Source of the DNA: Vibrio porteresiae DSM 19223
GTDB taxonomy: Bacteria > Pseudomonadota > Gammaproteobacteria > Enterobacterales > Vibrionaceae
DNA length: 64,000 nucleotides
NCBI RefSeq assembly: GCF_024347055.1
Contig: NZ_AP024895.1
Span: 3,534,001-3,598,000, forward strand
Direction: 5' to 3'
Made by a program: the position numbers and the translations under genes. The notes under the pieces were generated by a model that did not search any database, was not told the DNA's origin, and saw only the letters and a program-made list of their open reading frames with translations. The first letter of the stretch is position 1; every line of letters starts with the position of its first letter. Positions 45,600 through 54,102 of this stretch are shown piece after piece.

Positions 45600-46102
45600 A
45601 AACCACCAAGTCTAAGCATTTTCTATTCGACCACGGCTTTTATTTTCAGCCACTTCGCCTTTAGCACTCTGAAACAAATAAAACGTTACAGGAGTCACTT
45701 AGATCTCTATAAAATGAAAGGAATGACAAGATAAGATGATCAAATCTCTAAGAGATACATAGAGCTGAAGTAAACTAAAAGATGCTTAGTCCTAGTCTTC
45801 AAAACTAACTTCAGGCAACTTAAACCGTCAACTCTTTGATGATAACTCATGTAATGACCACTAGTCTGATGTAAATAAGATAGAACGACTAGCACACCTA
45901 TCTCGTCCAAGAGTATTCAAACTAAATAGATAGGATTTGAATCAGTAAACATTTATTTGTTCATCTCTCTTGGATAAATTGCTTTTAATCTAAATCAACT
46001 GCTAGAAGTTAACATCAAGACGAAAAATGAATAGTCCCACCAGAAAGTAAATACAGAGCATATTTTCGCAAGCAATCAACATGGATCACGTAATCGGCTA
46101 TC
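45600..46102. other. Gene-free stretch
   Basis: About 500 A/T-rich bases between crcB and the repeat next to the mobile element. I see no credible reading frame, tRNA or strong hairpin here. Confidence 0.6.
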
Positions 46103-46362
46103 GATGAGAAAGCTGTTTGTTGTCAATATTCATCCTAACTATACTCAGCGCTTTTTGTGGTTGTATAGCTCATCACAACATAAAAGATGAAATATATAAT
46201 ATATAGGAAGGGAACGGGGAAAGCTGTACAGAGGAGTTCTGATAGGTATTTCGGGGGTGGCAAATATCGGGAAGTATCTACTTTCATAACGCTAGATAGC
46301 AAAAAGCCTCAACCGAAGTTGAGGCTTTTCATATCCCGTAAGGGAAATATGGCAGGGGTGGA
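46103..46362. repeat. Diverged copy of the element's right-end flank
   Basis: This stretch aligns along its length with 59543-59812 with scattered differences, for example shared blocks around GTTTGTTG.CAATATTCA, TGTATAGCTCA.CAC and GGAAAGCTGTA. It ends in 38 identical bases (46325-46362 and 59775-59812) that include the CCA end and last bases of tRNA-Trp. It lies outside the 48-bp attachment repeat, so it may be left from an earlier insertion or from another rRNA operon 3' flank. Confidence 0.75.
46302..46329 (-). terminator. Terminator in the left flank copy
   Basis: AAAAGCCTCAAC and GTTGAGGCTTTT with a CGAA loop, the counterpart of the rRNA operon terminator at 59752. Confidence 0.75.
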
Positions 46363-46418
46363 CTGGGCCGGCACTCCGGAGATTCGACGGTTCTGGCACT
46401 CCAGCTCACAACGCTGAT
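46348..46418 (-). pseudogene. Degenerate tRNA-Trp-like remnant
   Basis: On the minus strand this stretch ends CCACCCCTGCCATA like tRNA-Trp, and its 5' part (AGCGTTGTGAGCTGGAG) loosely follows the tRNA-Trp 5' half. The central part no longer pairs as a tRNA. It is either a decayed tRNA-Trp or an old attachment-site hybrid. Confidence 0.45.
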
Positions 46419-46438
46419 TTTTCTAAACCAAAAAATAA

Positions 46439-46466
46439 AAAGCCTTAGCATTACTGCTAAGGCTTT
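46439..46466 (-). terminator. Terminator beside the left attachment site
   Basis: AAAGCCTTAGCA and TGCTAAGGCTTT pair perfectly (12 bp) around TTAC. On the minus strand TTTTATTTTTT follows. It was probably the rRNA-operon terminator before the element inserted. Confidence 0.8.
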
Positions 46467-46470
46467 AGAT

Positions 46471-46518
46471 TATGGCAGGGGTGGAGAGATTCGAACTCCC
46501 AACACGCGGATTTGGAAT
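46471..46518 (-). repeat. Left attachment repeat (tRNA-Trp 3' half)
   Basis: A 48-bp sequence identical to 59798-59845. It covers the tRNA-Trp gene from the anticodon loop to CCA plus two bases. It ends at the anticodon loop, where the flanks stop matching. It marks the distal end of the integrated element. Confidence 0.92.
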
Positions 46519-46629
46519 AAATAATTTCGCTGCATTAAAGACATAACCAATCGCACTAGTCAGTTATGTTGGCATCAACCATATGGGAAATTTCGCAAGC
46601 TAATAGCTACAACCTATCACCACCAAAAA

Positions 46630-46896
46630 TCACTTCACATTTTCAGCCAACCAATTCCATTCATCATCAGTCAACCAACCAGAATACTCATCAACACGAG
46701 AAACTATAAGCTTGTCAGTATTGTCAAGATGAGGGGATAGCTTATCACGTATTTGAATAGCGTTATTCGTCGTAGATATCAGCCAAGTAGAATCCATAAT
46801 ATGGTACCACTTAGAAAAACTTTTAAGTATTTCATGTACCTTAGAATACTTCTGACCAGGTTGGTTAAGGTCATAACTCACACAATATACTGACAT
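46630..46896 (-). CDS. Cas2/SinR-like small protein
   Basis: An 88-aa ferredoxin-fold-like protein beginning MSVYCVSYDLNQPGQKY. It continues with WYHIMDSTWLISTTNNAIQIRDKLSPHLDNTDKLIV, the pattern of Cas2-like proteins annotated SinR. The aspartate after the first strand (YDL) is the position of the Cas2 metal ligand. The ATG at 46896 follows GGAGG at 9 bases; an ATG at 46911 is less likely. No cas1 or repeat array is nearby. It follows the Kiwa-like pair on the same strand, 51 bp downstream. A nuclease or toxin role is possible but unproven. Confidence 0.75.
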   Translation of the reverse strand: MSVYCVSYDLNQPGQKYSKVHEILKSFSKWYHIMDSTWLISTTNNAIQIRDKLSPHLDNTDKLIVSRVDEYSGWLTDDEWNWLAENVK

Positions 46897-46947
46897 ATTA
46901 GTAGCCTCCATTTGTAAATTGAAATCCGTTTAATACAAATTAATAGC

Positions 46948-47997
46948 TTAAGCTTCAATCCAACCTGAGATATCTCGAATATATCGCTCATCGCTAGCAC
47001 TTTTAACAATAGTATGAGAGATAAATCTCACAAATTGGCTAAGAGATTCTGCACTACCATCAAACAAAAAACTTCCTTCGGAATCAAACTTCATTTTCCA
47101 TTTTAGGTCATCAGGCATACTCTTATTAGCTATATCTTGTTGATCTTTAAGTGATGTCCACTGCTTGTACTGACCAGCACTTATAGATTTTATCAAGTGG
47201 CTTTTCTCTCGAACACCCATATTATGCACATGTTGGCTGAGCTTATCCTTTTCTCTTTCCGTAATAACATTATCAGCAACCAACGTTTCTAGGCCCTTTT
47301 TAACATTTCTATTTTGAGCTTCATTAAAATTAGCTGTATTTTCAAAGCTTCTAAAATCACGAATAAATACAGAAAGCGCACCATCATCATCAACTATAAA
47401 GAAGTCATATTCTGGGTTTATTCGATATCTTGTTTCTGCAACAATATACGCTTCATTATTTACTCTGCGCCAACTTTTGACTTTCTCATCAATGGCTGTT
47501 TTTCCAACTTCTGTCGTGCGCTGAACAGAATAGAGATGACATTTGCTATCATTAAACGACATTTTCACTACACCTAAATTTGAAATAGACGTATCTATTT
47601 TTCTTTTAGGGTTGTTTTCAGCTATCTGTAATTCTTTTAGGAGTTTATTTATCTGTATTTTAAGTGAAACATTTACATCTTCCTCTAGGTCAATGAATCC
47701 CCAAACATCATCATGAACTCGTACTTTACCATCATCCTCAAGAGCATTAACTAAACTCTTCATGCTTCTTATATTAGTTGTCACAAGACTTTTAAGATAC
47801 TCTGCTGAATCAATCTTGTCATTCTTTAGTATAAAATTGATAGCATCTCCAAATTTTGTGCCACGAGATGTATGATGTAATATATATTGGCGCATCGTAT
47901 CCTTATCATAATCAGCATAAAAGATGGCATCGTATAATACTTTAGCACGCTCAAGTAGTGACGGAGTGGATTCAATTCCTTTATTTAAAACATTCAT
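46948..47997 (-). CDS. DUF4868 / KwaB-like protein
   Basis: A 349-aa soluble protein that I assign tentatively to the DUF4868 family, which contains KwaB of the Kiwa anti-phage system. Supporting features are the central NPEYDFFIVDDDGALSVFIRDFRSFENTANF block and the ending WKMKFDSEGSFLF...SLSQFVRFISHTIVKSASDERY, which follow the family layout. An immediately preceding membrane-protein gene (gap 3 bp, TGATGTATG) also fits. KwaB is reported to act with membrane-bound KwaA to stop phage DNA replication. The N-terminal 130 residues are helical and not recognised. The gene is A/T-rich compared with its surroundings, suggesting separate acquisition. Confidence 0.55.
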   Translation of the reverse strand: MNVLNKGIESTPSLLERAKVLYDAIFYADYDKDTMRQYILHHTSRGTKFGDAINFILKNDKIDSAEYLKSLVTTNIRSMKSLVNALEDDGKVRVHDDVWGFIDLEEDVNVSLKIQINKLLKELQIAENNPKRKIDTSISNLGVVKMSFNDSKCHLYSVQRTTEVGKTAIDEKVKSWRRVNNEAYIVAETRYRINPEYDFFIVDDDGALSVFIRDFRSFENTANFNEAQNRNVKKGLETLVADNVITEREKDKLSQHVHNMGVREKSHLIKSISAGQYKQWTSLKDQQDIANKSMPDDLKWKMKFDSEGSFLFDGSAESLSQFVRFISHTIVKSASDERYIRDISGWIEA

Positions 47998-48000
47998 ACA

Positions 48001-48696
48001 TCACCTGATAATAGAGATCTTGTTGTACAGTATAATATTCATCTTGCTTGGTTCATCTGTTTTATAAACAAATGAATCAACGACTTTTCTTGTAGTCAGA
48101 ACTAAACATTCTTCCACGCTATCACAATCGCTATCAAGTTGAATAAAAGCCTTAGTAAATATAATACCTTTAATCTGAATCAAAGAATTATAAGACCAAA
48201 TAGGAGAATAAAAAGATAATAGAATAGTGGATAACATGGCGAACCCACTGGAGGCAGTGTAAAGAACAGTAATTATAGTAATTAAGCCACTACATTTTAA
48301 TATAAATTCATTATCATGATATCTAAACTTAAAAACATTAACTTTTCTTGCCTCGCCAACATTAACATTTCTTGATATTTTATATTTAATTAAATAAACC
48401 AAAATAAAAGTAGCAAAGACAGATAGTAAAAGCATCACTATTACAACTAAAAAGTAGGTATTATTTAAAAGCAAAGAATAGAATTTTTTATCAAAGCTTA
48501 CACTCCATGTATTAATATCAATTAATGAGTTAAATTGAAAATTTATGATCGACCAAAAATCAAAATCCGGTTTCTCGTTTTGACGAAAGTCATATGCAGA
48601 TTTTATTTCCAATCCAGACAAGCAACTCCAAAGAACAAAACTTGCACTTAATGATGATAACATTTTTGCAATTATTGGAATTTCGTTGAAGTTCAA
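48001..48696 (-). CDS. Membrane protein, KwaA-like
   Basis: A 231-aa inner-membrane protein with hydrophobic segments near residues 10-28, 78-104 and 134-165, and a soluble C-terminal part. It immediately precedes the KwaB-like gene with a 3-bp gap. A membrane protein coupled to a DUF4868 protein is the arrangement of Kiwa (KwaA plus KwaB), and that context is the main support for the name. The start is a TTG at 48696 behind GGAAG; an in-frame ATG lies 11 codons later. It is strongly A/T-rich. Confidence 0.5.
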   Translation of the reverse strand: MNFNEIPIIAKMLSSLSASFVLWSCLSGLEIKSAYDFRQNEKPDFDFWSIINFQFNSLIDINTWSVSFDKKFYSLLLNNTYFLVVIVMLLLSVFATFILVYLIKYKISRNVNVGEARKVNVFKFRYHDNEFILKCSGLITIITVLYTASSGFAMLSTILLSFYSPIWSYNSLIQIKGIIFTKAFIQLDSDCDSVEECLVLTTRKVVDSFVYKTDEPSKMNIILYNKISIIR

Positions 48697-48960
48697 AGTC
48701 TTCCATCCCTCACTAATGTGACACTGTTTCCATTCTCTATCATACTAACCTCAACTATCCTCATCAATGTTTAATAGCATTTAGTTTCTTATAGTTTGCT
48801 TGCTATGTGATTTTAATTTCAAACCCTGATAGTAGCAGTCGTAGAGTGCGTGATTACTTCAGCAAGATTGCTACTCTACTACCTTCGGCTAATCCACCAG
48901 CACACTGCAGATAAACAACAGCAATCGTTCCACTACATTGCTACCACTGGTTCTGAAATA
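48697..48960. other. Gene-free stretch between cargo and polymerase
   Basis: About 260 bases with no credible gene, which probably hold the promoter of the Kiwa-like operon. No strong motif is assigned. Confidence 0.5.
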
Positions 48961-48962
48961 GA

Positions 48963-48990
48963 AAGCCAGATCCCTTTCGGAATCTGGCTT
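48963..48990 (-). terminator. Terminator of the polymerase gene
   Basis: AAGCCAGAT and ATCTGGCTT arms with CC/GG pairs inside. On the minus strand they are followed by TCTATTTC. It lies 19 bp beyond the polymerase stop. Confidence 0.75.
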
Positions 48991-49008
48991 AGAGAGTGTT
49001 TCGTGATA

Positions 49009-51903
49009 CTACGCAGCGAGTTTTTCAGTATGGTCAAGGTTGTATTCTTCAAGCATCAATACCGCTTCATCAACCTCGTCAGGGTGAAACACCAAGGTCA
49101 AATCCGCAGTCGGATACTCACGAACAAACCAAGACAACAGTGGTAGCATACGGGTCGTAATCGGTAACGAGGCTTCCAGTAGCTTACGTCCCTTCGAGTT
49201 CGCCAAGTCTTGCTTGGTGATACCTTTGATACCATTTGCTTCAAACATAGCAACCATTTGATCGTAATGACCACGAGGAGCACGCATAGGAGCCTCTGGT
49301 AGCCCCCATTTACCCTGAGTGATAGCGCGTAACATCTGAACCTTAAAAATGCCCTCTGAGCCATCCTCAAGGTATTTCACACCGGTACCCTTTAGGAAAC
49401 GACGAACCTTGTAGAAGTCCATCCAATTGTCCCAATCTTCCATCGTTTTTAAGCAGTTGTTTACGCGCCACTCGTCGAAGTACGTACGAGCATCTAAACC
49501 TTCATCAACGGTATTCCATGGAACAGTATCGAACGATAGATGCTCTACCATTTCACCGCTAGCGGGATGACGAACTTTCACCATACGGGGGTTTACGGGA
49601 CGACGTTTAAAATCCCAGTCGAGATTTAAACGTTGCTCGGTATGGATATCGACTAAGTCCATCTCTTTAAGCCACATATCACGCGCTGATGCCAAGTGTT
49701 TACGCGCAACTTTCTCACCCGGATAGCGATCTAAAAACTTTTTAACCATCCATGTGTTCTCGTCTTCACCTTTAGGTGGCTTTACGCCAGCTTTCGCACA
49801 TACGGGCTTTGTATCACCTAGTTCTGCTGTTAATTGCCCGCGAGTTTTCATCGAAATAACCTGCTTCGCATGGTGCTTTAACTGCATCATTCCTTCGCCA
49901 CTTACTTCGGTACAGATTTGCTGGAATCGTTGAGCTAATGGACCATCTAAGCATTGCTCTAATTGCTCTTCTGTGGCTTTGCAAAGCCAGCCGTCTGTTG
50001 TGGCTGAAATTATCTTAATGTCATCACCGTAACGTTCATTGAGCTTACGTATAACTTCTAACATGGTTGCGCGAACAAAACCCGTCGCATGTGCCGCATA
50101 GTGTGCATTAGTCACTGGTGAATAAGGTATTTTGCTACTTAGACCTGTAGCTAAATCGAAACCTGATTTATCTCGCAACCCTTGCCCAACTTTACCGTAA
50201 AGAGTGTTACCAATGAGCTTCCAAAGCTTCTCGTACAGCTCATTACCCTCTTCTTTATACTTAGCTCGTTGCTTACGAATCGTCTTGGTAAATTCTTTAA
50301 ACTTAGATGTAGAGCCTTTCTTCCACGGTATTACCTGACCATGAAGAATTTCAATTTCTACACCAGCATCATGAGCTAATTGAAGTTCCGGCGCTGTTAC
50401 GTATGTTTCACCTTCAAGTGGATAGTAGATCCCTCGAAGTGAAGTGCGGCAAGGCAAAAGTCCAAAATTTTCCTTGTCATCATGCTTGAAGCGAACATAA
50501 GCAAAGCCCATCTTATGACCGAGATAATCTTCAATATCCTTTGACTCAAACGAATTCAAATAGTCGGCTTCGAGAATATCGACGAGAGCCGTAGTGTAAG
50601 CTCCGGAAAGGTCGAAATCGTTGTAATCACCGACCTCTGTGGGGCCAAAGTACGCGCCAAAATTAGCTCCACCATAAAAACTTTTCACAGCTAGTGCGTC
50701 GGTATACTCACGGCTCACCGTCTTAGCCAGTTCAACGGAATTGCGAATAGAATTACTTTTAGCATGGTAGTACTGACTCTTGCGTTTTTCGTATCCTAAG
50801 AACTGATGCATCTCAGTCGCACCACCGCATGAATCACGAAACAACGACACACCGAGATTGCCTAATGTCGAAGGCAGGCTATTCAGCTCCAGACCGATAT
50901 CTTTACGAAGATCAACCAACGCAAACTTCTGCATTCGCAACCCATATTCCAAGGCAATATCAGCATCACGAATAGCATATCGATTGAACAAGCTAGTATC
51001 CTTACAGTACAGGTCGTCCATTCGCTCTATCATGTTGTCTGGTAGCGTCATCTTAGGAAAACCACACTGCAATCCGAGCTCCTCAAGTGATGCCTTACTA
51101 CTCAGCAAAAAGGTATCTACGAAGCGCACTTTGGTTTCGAAAGCATTGTTCGATGCAGAGTAGAACTTGGTGTTTTCTATTTTGTATTTACTGCGACCAA
51201 TGGAGTCCAGATCGATACCATAAGCACCACGACCCGATGTGACAGTACCTTGCACCGTTGTCAGTGAATTCTTATGGTTCTTGTTGTTTGTACCAATGTT
51301 CCAAAACTCCTCGAATGAAGCGATGTCGGCACGAAGGAAATGCGCATAGATAAAGGTATGCTCAGGCCATTCATCGATGAAACCGCGCGCTTTAGTTTTT
51401 ATCAGCAACTCTTGGATGAACTTGTCGAAGCTGCTCTTATAACCTTTCTTGGTAAGCTGTTTACGCTTATCCATTTCATCGTCCTTCGACAGCCCTTGAT
51501 CACGACACTGTTTGATCAGTTTCGCCATGTCAGTATGTTTCACGCCACTAAACGACTTATCACCAATGCGGACACTGTAGGAGTAACAAAGAATATCGTT
51601 CTTCTCTGTCTCATTGTTAAAGACCCACTCAGAGTCTATCGATATGTGGATGGCTTTACCCTTGCCACGCATTGCAGCCCACGGAGCAGATTTAACCCCC
51701 TCTAAGTATTGATTAATACGTTCATCGACTTCCTTTTTAGCTTCCTCACGCCCTCGCAGCTCGGCTTCGAATTTGCTAACTTGATCATCCAAAAGCAATG
51801 ACTTTGTATCGAAGAATGTAGATTGAAAGAAGTCTTCTAACTCACGCTCGGTTTCCCGCATCAATTGATAAGTTGTTTTTGGGGCTGTTTCTAATGTTTT
51901 CAT
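49009..51903 (-). CDS. Primer-independent family B DNA polymerase (piPolB)
   Basis: A 964-aa protein-primed-like family B DNA polymerase with the features of pipolin piPolB. The 3'-5' exonuclease domain has ISIDSEW (Exo I, Asp90/Glu92), IYAHFLRADIASFEEF (Exo II) and NRYAIRDADIALEYG (Exo III). The polymerase domain has motif A NDFDLSGAYTTAL (Asp431), motif B KLIGNTLYGK (about 562-571) and motif C TTDGW (Asp637), where viral and cellular PolBs usually read DTD. A long helical N-terminus (1-80) and a C-terminal extension after motif C (about 700-964) also fit piPolB. Such enzymes start DNA synthesis de novo and are thought to replicate the element. A hairpin lies just upstream of the ATG. Confidence 0.88.
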   Translation of the reverse strand: MKTLETAPKTTYQLMRETERELEDFFQSTFFDTKSLLLDDQVSKFEAELRGREEAKKEVDERINQYLEGVKSAPWAAMRGKGKAIHISIDSEWVFNNETEKNDILCYSYSVRIGDKSFSGVKHTDMAKLIKQCRDQGLSKDDEMDKRKQLTKKGYKSSFDKFIQELLIKTKARGFIDEWPEHTFIYAHFLRADIASFEEFWNIGTNNKNHKNSLTTVQGTVTSGRGAYGIDLDSIGRSKYKIENTKFYSASNNAFETKVRFVDTFLLSSKASLEELGLQCGFPKMTLPDNMIERMDDLYCKDTSLFNRYAIRDADIALEYGLRMQKFALVDLRKDIGLELNSLPSTLGNLGVSLFRDSCGGATEMHQFLGYEKRKSQYYHAKSNSIRNSVELAKTVSREYTDALAVKSFYGGANFGAYFGPTEVGDYNDFDLSGAYTTALVDILEADYLNSFESKDIEDYLGHKMGFAYVRFKHDDKENFGLLPCRTSLRGIYYPLEGETYVTAPELQLAHDAGVEIEILHGQVIPWKKGSTSKFKEFTKTIRKQRAKYKEEGNELYEKLWKLIGNTLYGKVGQGLRDKSGFDLATGLSSKIPYSPVTNAHYAAHATGFVRATMLEVIRKLNERYGDDIKIISATTDGWLCKATEEQLEQCLDGPLAQRFQQICTEVSGEGMMQLKHHAKQVISMKTRGQLTAELGDTKPVCAKAGVKPPKGEDENTWMVKKFLDRYPGEKVARKHLASARDMWLKEMDLVDIHTEQRLNLDWDFKRRPVNPRMVKVRHPASGEMVEHLSFDTVPWNTVDEGLDARTYFDEWRVNNCLKTMEDWDNWMDFYKVRRFLKGTGVKYLEDGSEGIFKVQMLRAITQGKWGLPEAPMRAPRGHYDQMVAMFEANGIKGITKQDLANSKGRKLLEASLPITTRMLPLLSWFVREYPTADLTLVFHPDEVDEAVLMLEEYNLDHTEKLAA

Positions 51904-51920
51904 CTTTATTTACCCATTCG

Positions 51921-51968
51921 TTAAGAATAAAAAAGACGAAGTACATCCATTACCGGGCATACTTCGTC
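51921..51968 (-). terminator. Terminator or attenuator before piPolB
   Basis: GACGAAGTA and TACTTCGTC (9 bp) around a 16-base loop. On the minus strand TTTTTTATTCTT follows. The U-tract ends about 20 bp before the polymerase ATG, leaving no room for a promoter in between. Confidence 0.7.
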
Positions 51969-52093
51969 GGTTATCGGATATAGAAAGATTGGTAATAAAG
52001 AGGTGCTCTAGGGAGACTAGTTTAGAAAAGACTGGTATAGAATGGTGCGCACGTAGGCTTGGCTTGCTAGACCGTATTGCAGCGAAGTAGAAC

Positions 52094-52387
52094 TTACTTA
52101 TTGACGTAGGTAAAGGCAGCTCGAATCACTGGAAGGATGTCTTTCTGGTATCCGAATCCGGTTTTCTTCTCGCCATTCTTATCGTAGATCTTACCTAGAC
52201 GATGCTTAATACTGTTTTTCAGATATTTTCGGTCGCCTAATTCATAGTCACGGGTATCGATTACACGCTCCGTTAGTTGAATAAAATAGTCAGCATTACC
52301 GTTGTAGCGAACAGGTTCATTTGTCTTCACTGCATCGATAAAATCAGCTTCAAGTCGAGTTAAGTTTTTCATTACTTCAGTATTCAT
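52094..52387 (-). CDS. Unrecognised small protein upstream of piPolB
   Basis: A 97-aa basic, probably helical protein with no recognised domain. Lys/Arg/Tyr-rich segments such as YELGDRKYLKNSIKHRLGKIYDKNGEKK could bind nucleic acid. It begins 20 bp after the 153-aa gene on the same strand and is separated from piPolB by the hairpin at 51921-51968. The position suggests a replication accessory or regulatory role, which is only an inference. Confidence 0.65.
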   Translation of the reverse strand: MNTEVMKNLTRLEADFIDAVKTNEPVRYNGNADYFIQLTERVIDTRDYELGDRKYLKNSIKHRLGKIYDKNGEKKTGFGYQKDILPVIRAAFTYVNK

Positions 52388-52407
52388 AGCTTACACCTTG
52401 GTTGTGT

Positions 52408-52869
52408 TTAGTTAGTTGATAGAATTTTATTTAGATCTGGTTGTACAAACTTACCAGCTTCAAAGGACACCAGCGCATCATGCAATGCATCAGCAACCTT
52501 CTCACGGGCTTCTAATTGGGAGATAGGCAGGAAGCTCAATATCGCATCACCCTCACCACGAATCAGAATGCCTTTATGATCTCGACCATTACAGATCTCG
52601 ACCGCCTCGATAGTAGAACAGCGAACGTGATTACCTTTGCCTAAATTAATAAAACTGTCCGACTCAATCACCTCATCAATGCAAGCGTCAGCATCGGAGA
52701 CCGTCTTACCCTCTTGATCTGAAAGCTTTGCGTAGGAAATTTGTCGTCCTTTACCGTCTAGAAGGATGCATAAGTCTTCAAGTCGAATAATCGAAGCAAT
52801 TAACTTCATTGCTAAGGTATTGCCATCAAGGGTTTGGATGAACCCTTTATCGGTCTTCTTGCGTGTCAT
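52408..52869 (-). CDS. Unrecognised protein, first of the piPolB gene group
   Basis: A 153-aa soluble protein that I do not recognise; it is mildly acidic in its middle and Lys-rich at the start (MTRKKTDKG). GGCG-type spacing upstream of the ATG gives a modest ribosome site. With the 97-aa gene it forms a two-gene unit directly upstream of the polymerase. Confidence 0.65.
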   Translation of the reverse strand: MTRKKTDKGFIQTLDGNTLAMKLIASIIRLEDLCILLDGKGRQISYAKLSDQEGKTVSDADACIDEVIESDSFINLGKGNHVRCSTIEAVEICNGRDHKGILIRGEGDAILSFLPISQLEAREKVADALHDALVSFEAGKFVQPDLNKILSTN

Positions 52870-53251
52870 TTTGTTCGCCTTTTATGTAGTTACTTTTAAA
52901 GACGGCACAAAGTCGAAATATCGAAAATGTACCGTTAATATAGTGTTCTAAAGTTCAAGGCAAACTTGATAATAGGTAAAGGCTTTCGATATAGGTGTCT
53001 AAGCGTATGACATCGATTGAAAGGCTTACTCAAGCCGAAAAGACAATATCGAAAAAGGCCAAATTAAGATGCCAGTGAATCATCACTACAAAGATAGATA
53101 TACGAACCTCAGCAACGCTTGTCGCATTGCACAACGAGTTCTGATATTTAGTAGGAGATCCCCACCACAACAGGTCTCCCGTGGTGCTCTAAAGACCAAA
53201 TAACCGATGTATTCGTTTAAAAAAAGAGAGTCCCCCCTCCTTTTGCAAGGC
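52870..53251. other. Gene-free stretch, probable promoter region
   Basis: About 380 bases upstream of the piPolB gene group. A small minus-strand frame at 53086-53277 overlaps the next gene and looks spurious. No confident operator is seen. Confidence 0.5.
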
Positions 53252-53452
53252 TTAATCAGCCTTTCCCAAAACCCCACCTAGGATCCCACCGACTAACGCT
53301 CCAATCGGTATTGATGCGGGGTGCGGAATTCGAGAAGCAACAATTATCCCGATAGCACATCCTTTCTTTGCTCCGCTCACACTGAGTTCTATATCGATTT
53401 TTGTATCTTGGTCTCGGTTCGGGTAGTGAACATGAATTGCCTTACTCTGCAT
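53252..53452 (-). CDS. Small glycine-zipper membrane protein
   Basis: A 66-aa protein whose C-terminal half has two small-residue-rich hydrophobic stretches (GCAIGIIVASRI; IPIGALVGGILGGVLGKAD) of the glycine-zipper type. The N-terminal half is polar. AAGGGAATCC precedes the ATG at good spacing, which supports expression. The function is unknown; a membrane-active or colicin-like role is possible. Confidence 0.6.
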   Translation of the reverse strand: MQSKAIHVHYPNRDQDTKIDIELSVSGAKKGCAIGIIVASRIPHPASIPIGALVGGILGGVLGKAD

Positions 53453-53474
53453 TGGATTCCCTTAATAAATGATA

Positions 53475-53508
53475 AAGGGCGACAACGTGATTAACGCTGC
53501 CGCCCTTG
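53475..53508 (-). terminator. Possible terminator of the secreted-protein gene
   Basis: AAGGGCG and CGCCCTT arms around a 20-base loop, between the 66-aa and 81-aa genes. The following tract is only partly T-rich. Confidence 0.45.
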
Positions 53509-53596
53509 TTGATGTTGCATTGCTCTGTTCTAACCGAGAGTCCCCACTTTCAAATCAGAAGCTAGAGCAATACAACAAACCTGTTTTTCGAAATGA

Positions 53597-53842
53597 TTAC
53601 TTAGCGGTCTTGGGCTGGCATTTCGCAGCATCCATGACTTTGCCATTCATGGTTCCACAGGCATCGGCATACCACTCAATACGAGGGCCAGACTGAGAGT
53701 AAACTTGTTTACCTGCTTTCCCATTCCAGGATTTTTCTATCTTCGAAATGTCAGCCGGATTACCGCCAAATGTGCCGCCAGCGAATGATGATGTGGTAGC
53801 GAATAGACACGATAGACCTAGTAGGATGATTGATTTTTTCAT
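53597..53842 (-). CDS. Small secreted protein
   Basis: An 81-aa precursor with a clear Sec signal peptide (MKKSIILLGLSCLFATTSSFA, cleavage after about residue 21). The mature part of about 60 residues contains two cysteines (ADACGTMNG and AKCQ) that could form a disulfide. The ATG at 53842 follows AAGGAA at about 9 bases; a longer frame to 53962 lacks a ribosome site. The family is not recognised. It is divergent from the WYL regulator. Confidence 0.7.
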   Translation of the reverse strand: MKKSIILLGLSCLFATTSSFAGGTFGGNPADISKIEKSWNGKAGKQVYSQSGPRIEWYADACGTMNGKVMDAAKCQPKTAK

Positions 53843-54102
53843 TGTGTTGTTTCCTTGAGAATACGTCATGACGCCATCGGTAAAGGCACCGAAAGCGAGA
53901 ATGGTTAATAGTTTAAAGAGGGTGTTCGACAGGTTGTGTCGAGACGAGTGAATCAATTTCACTCAGGTTATACATGCCTTGTCAGACATACGCTGTGGCG
54001 ACCAATAAAAGCGATAGCAATATCAGTAACCTTATGAAGTTTCGCTAGAAATAATCAGTGTTTCTGAAAGCCCGACACACCCTGACGAGGGGTCTATCTA
54101 CA

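Noticed and set aside
46187..46417. A 76-aa plus-strand frame left of the element
   Set aside because: It runs through the repeated flank, a terminator and the tRNA remnant, and has no ribosome site; it looks like a chance frame.
46630..46896. A CRISPR-Cas adaptation gene
   Set aside because: Only a Cas2-like fold is seen. There is no cas1, no effector and no repeat-spacer array anywhere in the window.
46948..48696. A toxin-antitoxin pair
   Set aside because: Both proteins are far larger than usual toxin-antitoxin partners, and the membrane-protein plus DUF4868-like order fits Kiwa better.
53086..53277. A 63-aa minus-strand frame
   Set aside because: It overlaps the better-supported 66-aa glycine-zipper gene and has no sensible ribosome site.
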